A DNA stretch of 64,000 nucleotides from Rutpela maculata (Eukaryota > Arthropoda > Insecta > Coleoptera > Cerambycidae). The notes under the pieces were generated by a model. That model did no database searches, was not told the DNA's origin, and worked only from the letters and a program-made list of their open reading frames with translations. The stretch spans positions 20,720,234-20,784,233 of the forward strand of contig OW386293.2 of assembly GCA_936432065.2 (NCBI GenBank), in the 5' to 3' direction. Shown here in pieces: positions 33,929 to 45,763 of this stretch; the stretch's first letter is position 1, and each line of letters starts with the position of its first letter. The translations under genes were made by a program, and so were the position numbers.

Positions 33929-34720
33929 TAAAAACATCTGTCATATATTAATTACAATCTATCAAATACGTAAAACCATTTGTAAAGTGTTTTCTGACCC
34001 ATGACTCATCTGCCGAGTCTCTGGGGTAGTAACATTTTTTTCTCTAAATAAATAAGGTTCAGTCTAAAGCTCGAACACGTTACAAAAAAATAATTAATTT
34101 ATTAAACAGCGAGGAAATAATGTTATAACACTGATATATGGCATGTTTTGTTTTTTATATTTTACGCAAACACCATTTATACTCTTAAATTATGTTTAAT
34201 TTTTTTCTCAAGCTATGTTATCCCAATTTATATAAATCGTGTAAACTGTAGTAATCAATAGTAATATGTAGGCTGACACTTTATGATCTTTCAGATAGTG
34301 TAATAATATATGGGGTACTCCACTACGAAAAACCCAGGTAAAGTTCATATCTCCGAAATGCAATTTTCAATTGTTTTAGTGACATGACATTTTTTGAAAA
34401 TACATGCGGTGTTCTATAACTTTTACTTTGTATCTCTTTTCCGTAATTTCGAAAATAACGAAGTTAAATGAGGTTATAATGTTCGCGCGACCACCTTATA
34501 CACTAATTTGAAACATAATAAATAAATAAATTCAAATTTATTTCCAACAGGTATAAATACCCAATTACAGGAAATATAGTATACATCAATTAAAAAAGAA
34601 ACAATAATACGAATTACAAAACTGCAATACAATATAAAAATAAAAGAATTACAAAAATGTAAAGGAAATAAAATAAAAAACAGTATGATGGAATATATTA
34701 CTATATTATTATTATATGAC
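33929..34720. other. AT-rich spacer
   Basis: No feature was recognised. Confidence 0.4.
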
Positions 34721-35870
34721 CACTTTTACGGATTTCTTGTAAGATATAAGTGTATTATTCTATCTAAGCTATCATGATTAACGTCACAGACGCCAGATAT
34801 GGAATTAAATATACTAGACGCATTAAAAACATAAACATAAACATAAACACACCACAGATAGTAGACAACCCCCAAATCCAAAGCCAAGGCTGTCCGGAAG
34901 GGGGTTACACATTCGGAAAAACGCAGACAAATTGGTGATTTGCGCATGAGGCTAGTTCGACAATAAAAACAGTAATTTTCACGTGAGTTGATCTGAGGAA
35001 TCAGAAAACAAAGCTTATTAACAATAATATATCAATAATATTATTTGCAATATTGTACACAAAAGAAAGACCAATGCAGTTGCTTCTTTTGCTTAATGAG
35101 ATTATACGAAACATATCCAATTAAAGTGCATTGTCAGTGCCTCGTGGAGGATAAAAACCATTTAATTTAAAAAGCACAAACTCAAGAAATTTTCTTTACA
35201 TAGATTCAATTAACAAAATGGAGTTTTGATATATAGGAAACCATATGAGTACCGCATATTCCAGTTTCAATTGAATATATGTAAAATATGATAATTTTAA
35301 GCTTTTAACATTTGAGAAACAGCTCCAATTTCTAACAAAGAACCCGAGTAACTTAGAAGCTGATTTGGTCATTTGATTAATATGGTTAGAGAAACTTAGC
35401 CGACAGTCAAATATCAACACAAAGATCTTAAATTCGAAATAACGTTCGAAGGGAAAATTATTAATACGATAATCAAATTTTATGGAGTTTTGCTTACGAG
35501 TAAATGTCATTATCTTGCATTTAGCAATCAAGCTTAAGGAAATTGTTGGAACACCACAGAGAAACGTTATTGATTTCAGTTTTTAAATTAGCGCAGTTGT
35601 TATAATTAAAAAATATTATTTTGGGTGTTCAGCAGATAATTTTCAAAGAAATCATTCGTTCCTTTATAATTTATAATTGTTTTCACTTACATAGATTTTA
35701 AGATCATCTGTAAAAAGTAGCTGGTGGCAATTGATTCTTGACGTTGTCATTTATAAAAATTAAAAACATCAAAGGTCCCAGGTTTGAGCCCTGTGGTACA
35801 CCTGACGTAGCTAAGACATGGGAACTTTGAACCTATTGTAAATACTTTTTAATTACCTCATTCTTCTCGT
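34720..35870 (-). pseudogene. Jockey-like reverse transcriptase remnant
   Basis: On the minus strand, 35850-35780 reads SGVPQGSNLGPLMFLIFIND, then LPPATFYR and DLKIYVSEN, where the Y-x-D-D box has decayed. The open 111-codon frame 35196-35531 continues with KCKIMTFTRK, FDCRLSFSNHINQ, SASKLLGF and KLEYAVLIW. A poor tail reaches about 34720. The pieces are in the order expected of an RT palm-thumb region. The upstream half is missing beyond 35870. Confidence 0.75.
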
Positions 35871-36777
35871 CATTTAATGCACTTCAAAGCATTGCTTGTG
35901 CATTTTTGGCGTCCGCTGGATGAAGAATGTGGTCTGGTGAAAATTTAATACGGAATGCAGAAAAATTTGCAAAAAGGAGCTCAATGTTTCGAAAACATTC
36001 TAACCCAAAAGACAAATTCACAAAATTGTTTGAAAAGTGGAATAATTGTATATTAGGCGATATATTCGCTCAAATTTTATTCATCTAAGTAGTTGCACTC
36101 GGCGGTATCCGACTACAATTTTTAGTGTGATATTTATAGTTAATTGTCCCTCTCCATAAAAACAGAGCTCGTCCCAAATGGAAATGTACTTTTGTAGATA
36201 TTCCATTATGTTAAATAGAAGCTGAAGCGATGTAAGTGTGATGATAATGTCAGAGGAGGGCCATTTTCAATTAACGAAGAATATAATTAAACGGACTAAG
36301 AGATTGTGGTTTTCTGATAGCCACGAATATAGAGAAAGGAGTCCCTTATCGAGGGGAAGTAATGGAAAAAGCGTCGTCCACATTTATATCTTATTTTCTT
36401 GCTAATGCCCTTTTAGAGTCAACTGCGATGTATATTATTATATATAATATTATTAAATTAATTGTTTCCTTTCTTTAGATAACCTCTATGTGCATTCTGT
36501 ATTATCTAATTTCATTTTAAAAATTGGCAAATATAATATCCATTTTCAATGTGAAGAAAGTTCAAAACTTGCTATATATATCCGAATACATTATTTTTAC
36601 ATCACATTAAATTTTACAGAATGTTAAGATAAGCAGTTTAAATAATTTAATGGAAGAATGTATGACCGAAGATGGAAAATAAGTTATTGAACCCGGAAAT
36701 GCTTAGTTTCCCAGATAGATGATGTTAAGGACAAAAAATACATTTTTTTAAAAGTACTCTTATAAGTTTGTTTCTTC
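35871..36777. other. Spacer without recognised features
   Basis: AT-rich DNA. No gene was seen. Confidence 0.4.
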
Positions 36778-37530
36778 CTCCGATTAAAGAACTTATATCT
36801 AGGTACATAACAGGCTACCTTTTCACTATATGCCTTGTTTTCTCCTAACATAGTCACATTATATGTCCATTAAAAAGAATAGATGACCATTACATCCCAT
36901 AGGCATCAGTGGCGTTGTGTGTGTAGAAAATGTGTAGAATGGTAAATATTTTTATTAAAATGAATTATTGCAATTCCTGCATTACCGGCTCTTTATACAA
37001 CGTGATGTAGGCATACGATATTACACTAAGATAATACAGTAAGATAAATATGTATTGAAAGGATATTGAAATTTAATTGCTATTCACTTTATAACTGTAA
37101 ACTGAACTTCATCATGTTACGACTATGGAACGATCAATTTTCTTCTTTTCTAAACTGCTTTCTGCAAACGTCACAGCACCTCACCATTTATTTGCAATAA
37201 ATATATTGTTATTAAACTGTGTAAATATGAATAGAGAATATTATTTAGGTATTAAGCAAATCACAACATAAAATAAAAAGACTTCTTCACCACATTTTGA
37301 ACGAAAAACGCGAAAAACACTAATTAACATTAATGGCGGATACTGTCAAAAGTGTCAAACTGAAATAATGATAATCGAACGGAACAGATCGTGCCCGAAT
37401 CGGCCGCGAATAGATCGACTAGCCAATCAAGAACTTATGGGAAGAAGTGCCTTAGATTGTAAGTCTTTCAGCATCATACAAAGTAATGCCATTATGTATC
37501 TAGAACTAGATATAAGTTCTTTAATCGGAA
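36778..37530. mobile_element. TIR element W, copy 1 (753 bp, 8-bp TSD)
   Basis: The ends are CTCCGATTAAAGAACTTATA at the left, mirrored by TATAAGTTCTTTAATCGGA at the right, with about 32 bp of TIR in all. An exact 8-bp duplication GTTTCTTC flanks it (36770-36777 and 37531-37538). The second copy (54977-55698) is in reverse orientation and has a different 8-bp TSD. There is no gene. The 8-bp TSD suggests hAT or P-type mobilisation. Confidence 0.9.
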
Positions 37531-37644
37531 GTTTCTTCATTAATCATTTTGTAATTTTTCATACAAAGTAATGCCATTATGTATCTAGAACTAGATATAA
37601 GTTCTTTAATCGGAAGTTTCTTCATTAATCATTTTGTAATTTTT
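37475..37644. repeat. 85-bp tandem duplication covering the right end of W
   Basis: CATACAAAGTAATGCCATTA at 37475 recurs at 37560, and the units are almost identical. Each includes W's right TIR and the TSD, so the duplication happened after W inserted. Confidence 0.9.
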
Positions 37645-38050
37645 GCTTTTATAAAACATCAAAATTCTTCAAATAATCATTTAAAACTGATAAAAAATCG
37701 TAACGAATTTACGTTCATTTATGAAATATTTGATGTATATCTTCTATATACAGTGTGCCCTGCTGAAAGTAAACATTAGTCTATAAAATCTTAATTTTTG
37801 AAATAATCGAATGAACTTTTTTTTGTTATGTAGAGCACAGATGCCGCATTTGTTCTAGATGGAGGTGCATGGCCAAAATTAGACTTGTTATTCAAAAAAA
37901 TAAAAAAATGAAATCATTGTATTAATTGCAACATTTTAAGGCGCCTTTGTACCTAACTTAATTTAAATGTATCAAAGGTTATTTTATTGGGTGGTCAAAA
38001 CTGGAATTGTGCCATTTACCACATACTCCATATTGTAGACAAAAATATGG
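37645..38050. other. AT-rich spacer
   Basis: A possible MITE end, ACAGTGTGCCCTGCTGAAAG, lies at 37751. Nothing else was recognised. Confidence 0.35.
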
Positions 38051-38054
38051 CTTC

Positions 38055-39060
38055 TGATCTAACAAAATATATCATTTTTTTTAAATCGATTTATTTTGGT
38101 GTTTTAAAGAAAATATCAAAAATCGACAAAGAGATCACTGCGGCATAAAAAATTATTCAAGGTCAAAGTCCACAAAAAACGATTTTTTGCGAATATCGCG
38201 CTTTTTATCGCTCGGAGGCCAATTGAGGTTATTATGAAAATCAAAGGTAATGAAATTGTGCACAAAAATGGTCTCTTCCATTTTTTATGTACAACGAACG
38301 GTTTAGACAAAAATGTGCTGCGAACTTTCCGCACCAGGCATAATATATATATTTTTATTTTTATTAAATTTTGGACTTACGGTTTTTGGATAATTCTGAA
38401 CAAGTTTCATTAACAAAATTTTTCGATAAAAAAATGCCTAATATGATTTTTTGATTTTCTCCGCATATTTTGGTATCGCAGGTGGCTTTGCATTTGTAGG
38501 AGGCGAATGTTTTTCTGGCCATAAGTAGATCCTAAGTTATTCTATACTTAAGTAGAATTTGACTCAAACTGAAAAAAAAATAAAAAAGTTGGTGTTACCA
38601 TTTCAAGTGAAACACACTGCGAAGATATAACCAATAAATTTTAATGTGACGATTTAGCAAATATTACTGTATATGACGGTAAATATATATCAGACAGCTA
38701 ATAATATACATATACATAGAACAAGCACGTATTCTATGCATGGACTATATGAAATGGAGCATATTATGCCTTGCTCGGGAACTTCGAAGCACATTTTTGC
38801 CTAAACCGTTCGTTGTACGTAAAAAATTGATGAGATCATTTTTGTGCGCAATTTCATTATCTTTCATTTTTATAATAACCTTAATTGGCCTCCGAGCCGT
38901 AGAAAGCTCGATATACGTTTTTTGTAAACTTTGACCTTGAATAATTTTTTATGCCGTAGTGATCTCGTTGTCGATTTTTAATATCTTCTTTAGAACACCA
39001 AAATAAATCGATTTCAAAAAAAAAAAATGGAGGATATATTTTGTTAGATTAGAAAAGTCT
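38055..39060. mobile_element. Foldback element P with about 300-bp arms
   Basis: The left arm (38055-38355) and right arm (38752-39056) are inverted copies. Examples are ACGAACGGTTTAGACAAAAA against TTTTTGCCTAAACCGTTCGT, and GGCCAATTGAGGTTATTA against TAATAACCTTAATTGGCC. The 72- and 64-codon frames in the arms are translations of the same sequence. The spacer (38358-38640) is a piece of foldback T (see 50270). Confidence 0.8.
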
Positions 39061-39159
39061 AATTTCACTGAATTAACAAGATACACTAAAATAAATCCTG
39101 AAATACCATCCAAGTTCTGGCATGATGACGTCAACCTACCTAGAAAATACATAACACAC

Positions 39160-39330
39160 AGTGGTCTTCAAGCTGCAGAAATTTTGACCAAAATGGATCC
39201 AAAAACGGGTTTCACTGATTGTTTTCAGCATATCTGTAGGGTAAAAAAATGCAAACCGGAAAATCCTAGCTGATCCCCTTCGTGAGATATTTAATTACTT
39301 CCATATCCAGTGGAAGTATAAATAGTAACG
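39160..39330. repeat. Short repeat and a Y end fragment
   Basis: 39160-39290 is an inverted copy of 42592-42735 (shared AGGATTTTCCGGTTTGCATT in reverse complement). It runs into ATTACTTCCATATCCAGTGG, an isolated left end of repeat Y. Confidence 0.7.
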
Positions 39331-39344
39331 ATTACTTCACTCAT

Positions 39345-40795
39345 TAACGCTATAGCCAATGAGAGCCCGTTTTTTCAAAACATCGCACCAATCAAACGTC
39401 ATTATTAGTGGTAATTCAAGCTAGATCGGCTTTTGACAGGACCAACATGCAAAATTTATTGCTCTAATTTTTTAGGTCGCTGCAGCGGCAAATATGCGAA
39501 AATTGTCTGACGTTTTTGTCGTGAAATGTTTTTGGCAAATAGGGCAATTCGAGCTTTTAAGTTTTATCTATAAACATCTTCTCTAGCTTATTACTAATTG
39601 TTAACGTACTTACCTTGAAAATTGTAATATTGTATTATGTAGTAGCAAACAAAAACACACCTCAATTCCAAAGTGAATCTTGTCTGAAATATATAGGCTG
39701 TAGCTTCTGCCAATCTGTAAATATTTCAGTTTTCCTAGTGTTCAATCAGGTAACAATTACACACAAAGATTGTACATAATATAGCTCATAATACAGGAAC
39801 AAGTCAAGCACAGCTTTCAATAGCTCAATAACGTAGTTACAAAGGTAAGCAAATCATTTATTATAAATGTCAAGTACACATTCGCTCTGGAACAAACTAA
39901 AAATGTATAGTACTTACATATGGTAAACATACCAAAAAGTAACTAGTTGAATCAAAGCTTTGCATCAAACATTATAATTTGCTGTATTTAAAATTCTCTT
40001 TGCTTAACAAAGCAAACCTCAACATAATTCATAAACTTCGTAAGTTAAAAGTAAGGATTAAATACGTAAATATGAGTCGATGAACATTTATTTATTATGG
40101 AATATAACTTGTAGCGCTAGATGGCGCTCTCTATGTCAATCTCGGAACCATGGGTGTATATTTTATTTGGGCGAGACATCGGTACTAAAGTAGTGCTCTC
40201 TCTATCGTTCCTCGTCGTATTGCACCTCAGAAACGCCTGAAAGGTGTTAAGCCAGTCTATATATTATAATATCTAAGGTTTCAACTCATTTTATTTACTA
40301 GTTGCCATGTAAACGTCACTAGATTATTTTAAAATATAGCGAATCTCCGTTGTTTTTACTGCGTTTGTTTCAGATTTGCTGTTTTGACAATATGAGTCGG
40401 TTTGGAAATATTTCTGTATATCAAATTAATGATGAAATTGAAAATAAAGGTCAGTAAACTCCAAAAAGTGACGTCTGAAGGCAGTTAATGAGAAAACATG
40501 TTATTGAAGATGTACTTAATGAATTATTTATTCGTGAAATATTCTCCTCAAATACCACTCGTGCTTTAAATTTTATCTAAAAATTTTTTCTCAAGCTAAG
40601 TTGCCCCTAGTTAATATAGCTCGTGCAAATTGGCAGTTTATTATCAAAGATTAAATCCCTCCCGCTAAAGCGGTCGGGATTTAATCAGAAAATAAACTGC
40701 CAATTTGCACTCTTTATATTACCAGGCAACAACGCTTTCGAAAAAATTTTCACTTATAATATCCCTAGAGCTTAAATTATTTCCGGAAATCTTTT
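39345..40795. repeat. Right arm of the large inverted repeat (family Z)
   Basis: This is the reverse-complement partner of 29960-31375. Near its outer end it contains an 88-bp palindrome (40623-40710). The outer limit (TATAATATCCC) resembles the left arm's TGTAATATCAC. Confidence 0.65.
40623..40710. repeat. 88-bp near-perfect palindrome
   Basis: GTGCAAATTGGCAGTTTATT at the left is mirrored by AATAAACTGCCAATTTGCAC at the right, with an inner stem GATTAAATCCC/GGGATTTAATC. It would fold into a long hairpin. Confidence 0.9.
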
Positions 40796-40909
40796 CGAGG
40801 TCATGAATATTTTGAAAATTATGCCGAGCCGCAGGCGAGGGATAATTTTCTTAAAATATTCATGAACGAGGAAAAATTTCCGGATATTAATTTAAGCTCG
40901 TGGGATATT
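40758..40909. mobile_element. 152-bp palindromic MITE-like element
   Basis: AATATCCCTAGAGCTTAAAT is mirrored by ATTTAAGCTCGTGGGATATT. The stem continues through CATGAATATTTTGAAAATTA and TAATTTTCTTAAAATATTCATG to a GC-rich loop. It sits directly beside the Z right arm and shares end-like words with it. Confidence 0.8.
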
Positions 40910-41024
40910 CGGTAAGAAAATTTCACACCATTATTTTATAAATATTATGCCAAAATTGAACACTTTTATTACGAATGACAAAAATTCATTCATTATAGTG
41001 AGCCATGGAATAACAACTGGTGGT

Positions 41025-41375
41025 TAATAAAATACGAAATTTCTTAGTGAAATAACATACCATTCTCCAAGTTTAGTTACATGAACTTTTTATAAATAAC
41101 TTAAAAACATATTATATTTCTGTTTTTTATTAACTTTGGTCTACTAAAATTGGTAGAACATCATTTATTTTTGATAATTATTCTGAAGTACCCACCTACT
41201 TCAAGATTAATATGTTTAATAAAATACGAAATTTCTTAGTGAAATAACATACCATTCTCCAAGTTTAGTTACATGAACTTTTTATAAATAACTTAAAAAC
41301 ATATTATATTTCCGTTTTTTATTAACTTTGATCTACTAAAATTGGTGGAACATCATTTATTTCTGATATTACTTA
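41025..41375. repeat. 192-bp tandem duplication
   Basis: TAATAAAATACGAAATTTCT at 41025 recurs at 41217 and the sequences stay over about 150 bases nearly identical before diverging. Confidence 0.9.
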
Positions 41376-41865
41376 AATGCGAGCACAGGGAATGTATTCA
41401 TTCTTGTCGCAGAGACAATAATTAACAACTTCTAGGCGGCCATGGGATAATGAAAGGTAACAAGATAGTAATGGCTGCCGCACTTACAGACGTCAATTAG
41501 ATTAATTTTTACATTCTAATCATAACAAAATTTGATTATCAGTCATAAGAATAAAGTGCATGAGCATATAGCACAAAAATGGCTCCAGGTTCTAAAACAC
41601 ATTAATTTGTGTACTTATAATATCCTCGTGAATATCATCTTTTGCGTCGCCAAATAAATTTAATTCTAAAAGCACTCCAACTCCCGCGTCTTTACTTTGA
41701 CATTTTAATTGACAGAAAAATTTCCACTTATTAATTTGACAGAATGTAAAAAATTTCCGGAAATTTTTTGGGTTGCCATGGTAACTTAACAAAAAACAAG
41801 CTTATGATTGGTTAAAAAATGTGGTGTGAAATTTTCGATAAAATTTTAAGCACTACTGATATTAC
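41376..41865. other. Spacer ending in a Z-family end
   Basis: No gene is present; the 66-codon minus frame 41592-41792 is unsupported. ATTTTAAGCACTACTGATAT TACA (41842-41865) mirrors the left end of the Z arm at 29960. Confidence 0.5.
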
Positions 41866-42330
41866 ATACGACAAAAAAATGTTTGAAAATTTTTATTGTT
41901 CAAATAGGCTTAGAATGTCATGAAACGTAGAGACGTTAAATTTGAGCAAAAAAAATTCTGTCTGTCTGTCTGTCTGTCGGTCTGTAATTTTTTTGTGCGC
42001 ACGTTTACTCTGGAACCGTTTAAGATATTGACTTGAAACTTGGTACACGTATGTACTTTAATTGGATCTGGAACTAGATTATATTTTCATCTTATTCCAT
42101 CGAAGGGTTGGTGGGGCTAAATTGGGGTAAATGGGATAAATCAAGCAGGTAAGAGTCCATAAAATTGGTATTTAGTGTATACAAGAGAAGCTAAGGTTTC
42201 AAAAAAATTTTTGGCATTAGCCACCCCCATTACCACCCCTACCCAATTATTAAAGGGGATGAAAACAATTTTGTGATTTAGTGTGTGTACAAGAACCAAA
42301 AACCTCAAAATATTTTTTTACTTCATTAGA
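41866..42330 (+). repeat. Repeat Y, copy 7 (both ends truncated)
   Basis: It begins inside Y at ACGACAAAAAAATG and stops after CTTCATT in the second CA-rich block. Confidence 0.85.
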
Positions 42331-42590
42331 CATAAAAACCGAGCCAATCTGAAAATTCTGACTTCGGATTCGGATTGAGCGGGTCAAAATACATAAGGGC
42401 ACATTGGTCTAATCCGCCAGACACACTACTTTTTTTTCGTTTTGGGGGTGTTTTTTGGAGTTAGGGATAAAAAACGAGCCAATCTGAAAATTCTTACTTC
42501 GGATTCATTTAGCGGGTCAAAATACATAGGATTCACTGGTACGGTCCATCGGACACACAACTTTTTTTTTGTGGGGCTGTGTAATTAAAA
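42331..42590. repeat. 135-bp tandem repeat, two copies
   Basis: GAGCCAATCTGAAAATTCT at 42341 recurs at 42476, followed in both by GCGGGTCAAAATACATA. Confidence 0.85.
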
Positions 42591-42591
42591 A

Positions 42592-42735
42592 TTGAATATC
42601 TCGCGAAGGGGATCAACTAGGATTTTCCGGTTTGCATTTTTTTACCCTACAGATATACTAAAAAGATTTTGTAAAACCCGTTTTTGAATCCATTTTGGTC
42701 AAACTTTCTGCAGCTTGAAAACCACTGTGAACGAT
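42592..42735. repeat. Inverted copy of 39160-39290
   Basis: Shared blocks include AGGATTTTCCGGTTTGCATT and the TTTTTACCCTACAGATAT region. There is no gene. Confidence 0.75.
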
Positions 42736-43080
42736 GATCATTCGAATGGAATTTGGGCACGGTTGTTACCCTGCAGATCTTTAAAGAATGAGACTCTCTC
42801 CTACAAATTTATGCGACATATGTAACACTGAGAGTGACTTGGACCATATATTTTTTAAATACAATAAACATACTAATGCGACTAACGAATTGTATTGAAT
42901 TAAACATCGAAACCCCTTCAACATCTTTGTTATGCCTCAATAAAATCGATATTCTACACTGTCTTATATTATTCGTAGACAAAACCAGCGTAAAAATTTA
43001 GGTTAGAGTTGCAATTCCTTTGTTTAAACTTTTGTTACTAATCTGTCGCCTTACCTGTGTTGTGAAAATATAAAAATGCC
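42735..43080 (+). pseudogene. C-terminal fragment of a non-LTR ORF2 (zinc knuckle)
   Basis: The plus frame reads IIRMEFGHGCYPADL, a stop, then LCDICNTESDLDH and IFFKYNKH. These are the G-H and C-x2-C...H residues that end Jockey/R1-type proteins. A tail with HRNPFNIF and IIRRQNQRKNL follows. It is short and stop-containing. Confidence 0.5.
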
Positions 43081-44039
43081 TTGACAGGCGAGAAGTGTGG
43101 TGTCCCTCTTACTTTCCTAATTGTGTTCTTCTAATATTATTCACGTTAGAATTAGGTTTAGCTATTTACTACTATAATACAGTGTATATGGCTGCATGGC
43201 TTATGTCCTAATGCCAAAAAAAATTCTTAAACATGCATAAATAGCACAATCAAAACCTTTGATTTTTCGAAATAGTTGTTATTCGTTAGATGAAAATTTC
43301 CCTAATATTTTATTAAATGTAAAATATTTATCGGTCTTAGATAGTTAAAACCGGTATACCACATATTATTAGGCTAATACGGCTATTTATTAATATAATT
43401 TATTAATAAATAAATAACAGCCAAAACAAGTTATGGAATATGCGAAGCCCGTAAATTTGCGCGCCAATGGATCTACTGTCATGACCTGTCTAGTATAAAG
43501 GATTTAACTCACAGGAATGTTAAAATTGTACTGTACAAGTACTGATGAAAATACTTTTCTTCTTGTACTTCGCTCCATTTTTTGCATTATTTTCCGCCTA
43601 AGTTGAAGTTATAAGCGATGAGGTAGATGTACGTTAATAAGCTCTGTCCGGAGCATCGAGAACGCAATCTAATTTGGCGAATTCTGTAAGTGGCGTAAGT
43701 ATTGCATAAATTCCCTTTAGCGTACACTTCCTATGGGATACGCCTCACAATCCGGTGTACGTGGAGTCTGCAGTTATGTGATTAATAGAATCCGTTTTAC
43801 ATCCCAAATTAATCTATTAATAGCAATTAGATAGTTGTAAGGATGCTGTTCACATTTAAATTAAGTCGAAAAATCATATTAACGCTGGTTTTACGGACTG
43901 TTAATGAATTTGTAATTGAAGAGTATCATTTGTAGTCCGGGTACACATTGTGGAAAAATTGAAGCAATGATTCTTTATTCTCAAACGTTCATATTACATC
44001 ATTATGCAAATTTTGTGAATTCGTAGATTTATATACGAG
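43081..44039. other. Spacer, nothing recognised
   Basis: AT-rich DNA without tandem repeats or genes that I can see. Confidence 0.4.
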
Positions 44040-44041
44040 TA

Positions 44042-45761
44042 GCATAAAAGTATGGGAACAGCAGGATAACTTGAAAAATACGAATCCTAGAAAAAAAACT
44101 TTAAATACAAAACGTTGTAATTACCCTGGCTATCTGACGGTTACCTTGGATTTGACTTTGGGGCCATGACCTTCAAGGTCATTTGAAGGTCAAGTCGATT
44201 TTTTTAAACGGAACTCCCTGCTTTTAACCCAGGAGATGAAACTAGTGGAAAATTTTACGTTCGGATGTGCCCTTCGACACTTACAAAATTGCATCTTTAC
44301 TTTACTCTTGAACTTCAATTTTGTAAGTGCCGAAGGTCATATCCGAACGTAAAATTTTCCGCTCGATTCATTTCCGGGGTTAAAAGTAGGGGGTACAATT
44401 GAAAAAATCGAAAGGGGAAAGTATCTTTCAAATAGTCTCTGACAGTTATTCCATCATGTAGGGGCGCGCCATCTTGCTGAAACCAAACTTCATTAAAGTC
44501 ATTACCAGCAATCTGCTATATAGCTGGCACAATATTGTCTGTAAGGAGTTGTAAGTATTTCTTAGCATTCAGATTTCCATTAATAAGAAAGGCCCAAGCA
44601 CTCGATCGCGAAAAAGTCCTGCCCAAACATTCAAGGTATCTGTGTGTGTGCTTCAAGCAACCAATGAGGATTTTCATTACTCCAATATCTGAAATTATGA
44701 CGGTTTACTTTACCACAAATTTCGAAAGTGGCTTCGTCTGAGAAAACAAATTGGTGTAAAAAATTTCGGTTGTTATCAATTCTTTGCATCATAATTTCAC
44801 AAAACTCTAACCTACGATCAGGATCATCTTCGTTTAGTTCTTGGTGGAGATGTATTTTGTAAGGGTGGATTTTCAAATTTTTATTTACTAAAAATCGACT
44901 CATTTCAAGCTGTTGAGACGCTTTATTGATTGACAGTCTGGGATTTTCAACAAATGATTGTGCTACTTCAACTTGTCGCTCTTCTGCCGTTTGCGATCTT
45001 GGCCTTCCAGATTTCGGACGATTTTTATTATTCCCAGTGAAAAACTTCGCCAACTATTCTTAGAAACAATTGGAAAAACCACCAACAAAAACGATTACTC
45101 TTCAATTATCTTGAAAAGGATTGTTGCAGCAACCACTGCACCTGATAAAAAACTTTGCCAAATACACTAAGAGGAACTGTTGCAAAAAAGCAGCCAAGGA
45201 CAAACGGGATCGATGTTTAATCACTTAAACTTTGTATGTACTGTGAAAATTTATAACCACTTTACTTGATATTTTAATTGTCAATGCCATAAAAGTACAA
45301 GAACAGCAGGATAACTTGAGAAATACGAATCCTAGAAAAAAAAACTTTAAATACAAAAGGACGGATACCTTGGTTTCGACCTTGACCATGACATCCAAGG
45401 TCATTTGAAGGTCAATTCGATTTTTTTACCCCGGAAATGAAACCAGCGGAAAAATTTACATTCGGATATGACCTTCGGCACTCACAAAATTGAAGTTCAA
45501 GAGTAAAGTAAAGTTGACCTTTAGAGGTCGATTATGTAAGTGCCGAAGGTCATACCCGAGCGTAAAATCTTCCGCTAGTTTCATTTCCGTAGTTAAAAGT
45601 AGGAAGTTCCATTAAAATAATCGACTTAACCTTCAAATGACCTTGAAGGTCATGGTCAAGGATACCGTCAGATAGTCAGAGAAATTTCCTTCAATGTATT
45701 CAATGTTTTTTTCTAGGATTCGTATTTTTCAAATTATCCTGCTATTCCCATACTTTTATGC
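44042..45761 (-). mobile_element. Mariner-like element with long palindromic ends
   Basis: The ends GCATAAAAGTATGGGAACAG (44042) and the mirror CTATTCCCATACTTTTATGC (to 45761, one mismatch) are flanked by TA (44040-44041 and 45762-45763), the Tc1/mariner target. Each terminal region is itself a foldback: 44216-44400 folds on itself around CTTACAAAATT/AATTTTGTAAG. 45286-45761 is a 476-bp palindrome whose left half repeats the element's left end directly. A truncated transposase lies between. Confidence 0.8.
44420..45053 (-). pseudogene. Mariner-like transposase, truncated (third catalytic Asp missing)
   Basis: The minus frame 44631-45053 (140 codons) has a KSGRPRSQTAEERQ linker, a second HTH with SINKASQQLEMSR, and VFSDEATFEI, which holds the first catalytic Asp. 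Past a frame change, 44640-44450 gives NGNLNAKKYLQLL and VWFQQDGAP with the second Asp. The frame then runs into the palindromic end near 44430, so the third catalytic block (SPDLTPLDFFLWG type) is absent. The N-terminal first HTH is also incomplete at 45053, near a TTGGCGAAG break. The enzyme would be inactive. Confidence 0.7.
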
Positions 45762-45763
45762 TA

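Noticed and set aside
29960..41865. Polinton/Maverick with long TIRs
   Set aside because: The interior holds no DNA polymerase B, integrase, ATPase or protease frame, only Jockey pieces, Y copies, W and foldbacks.
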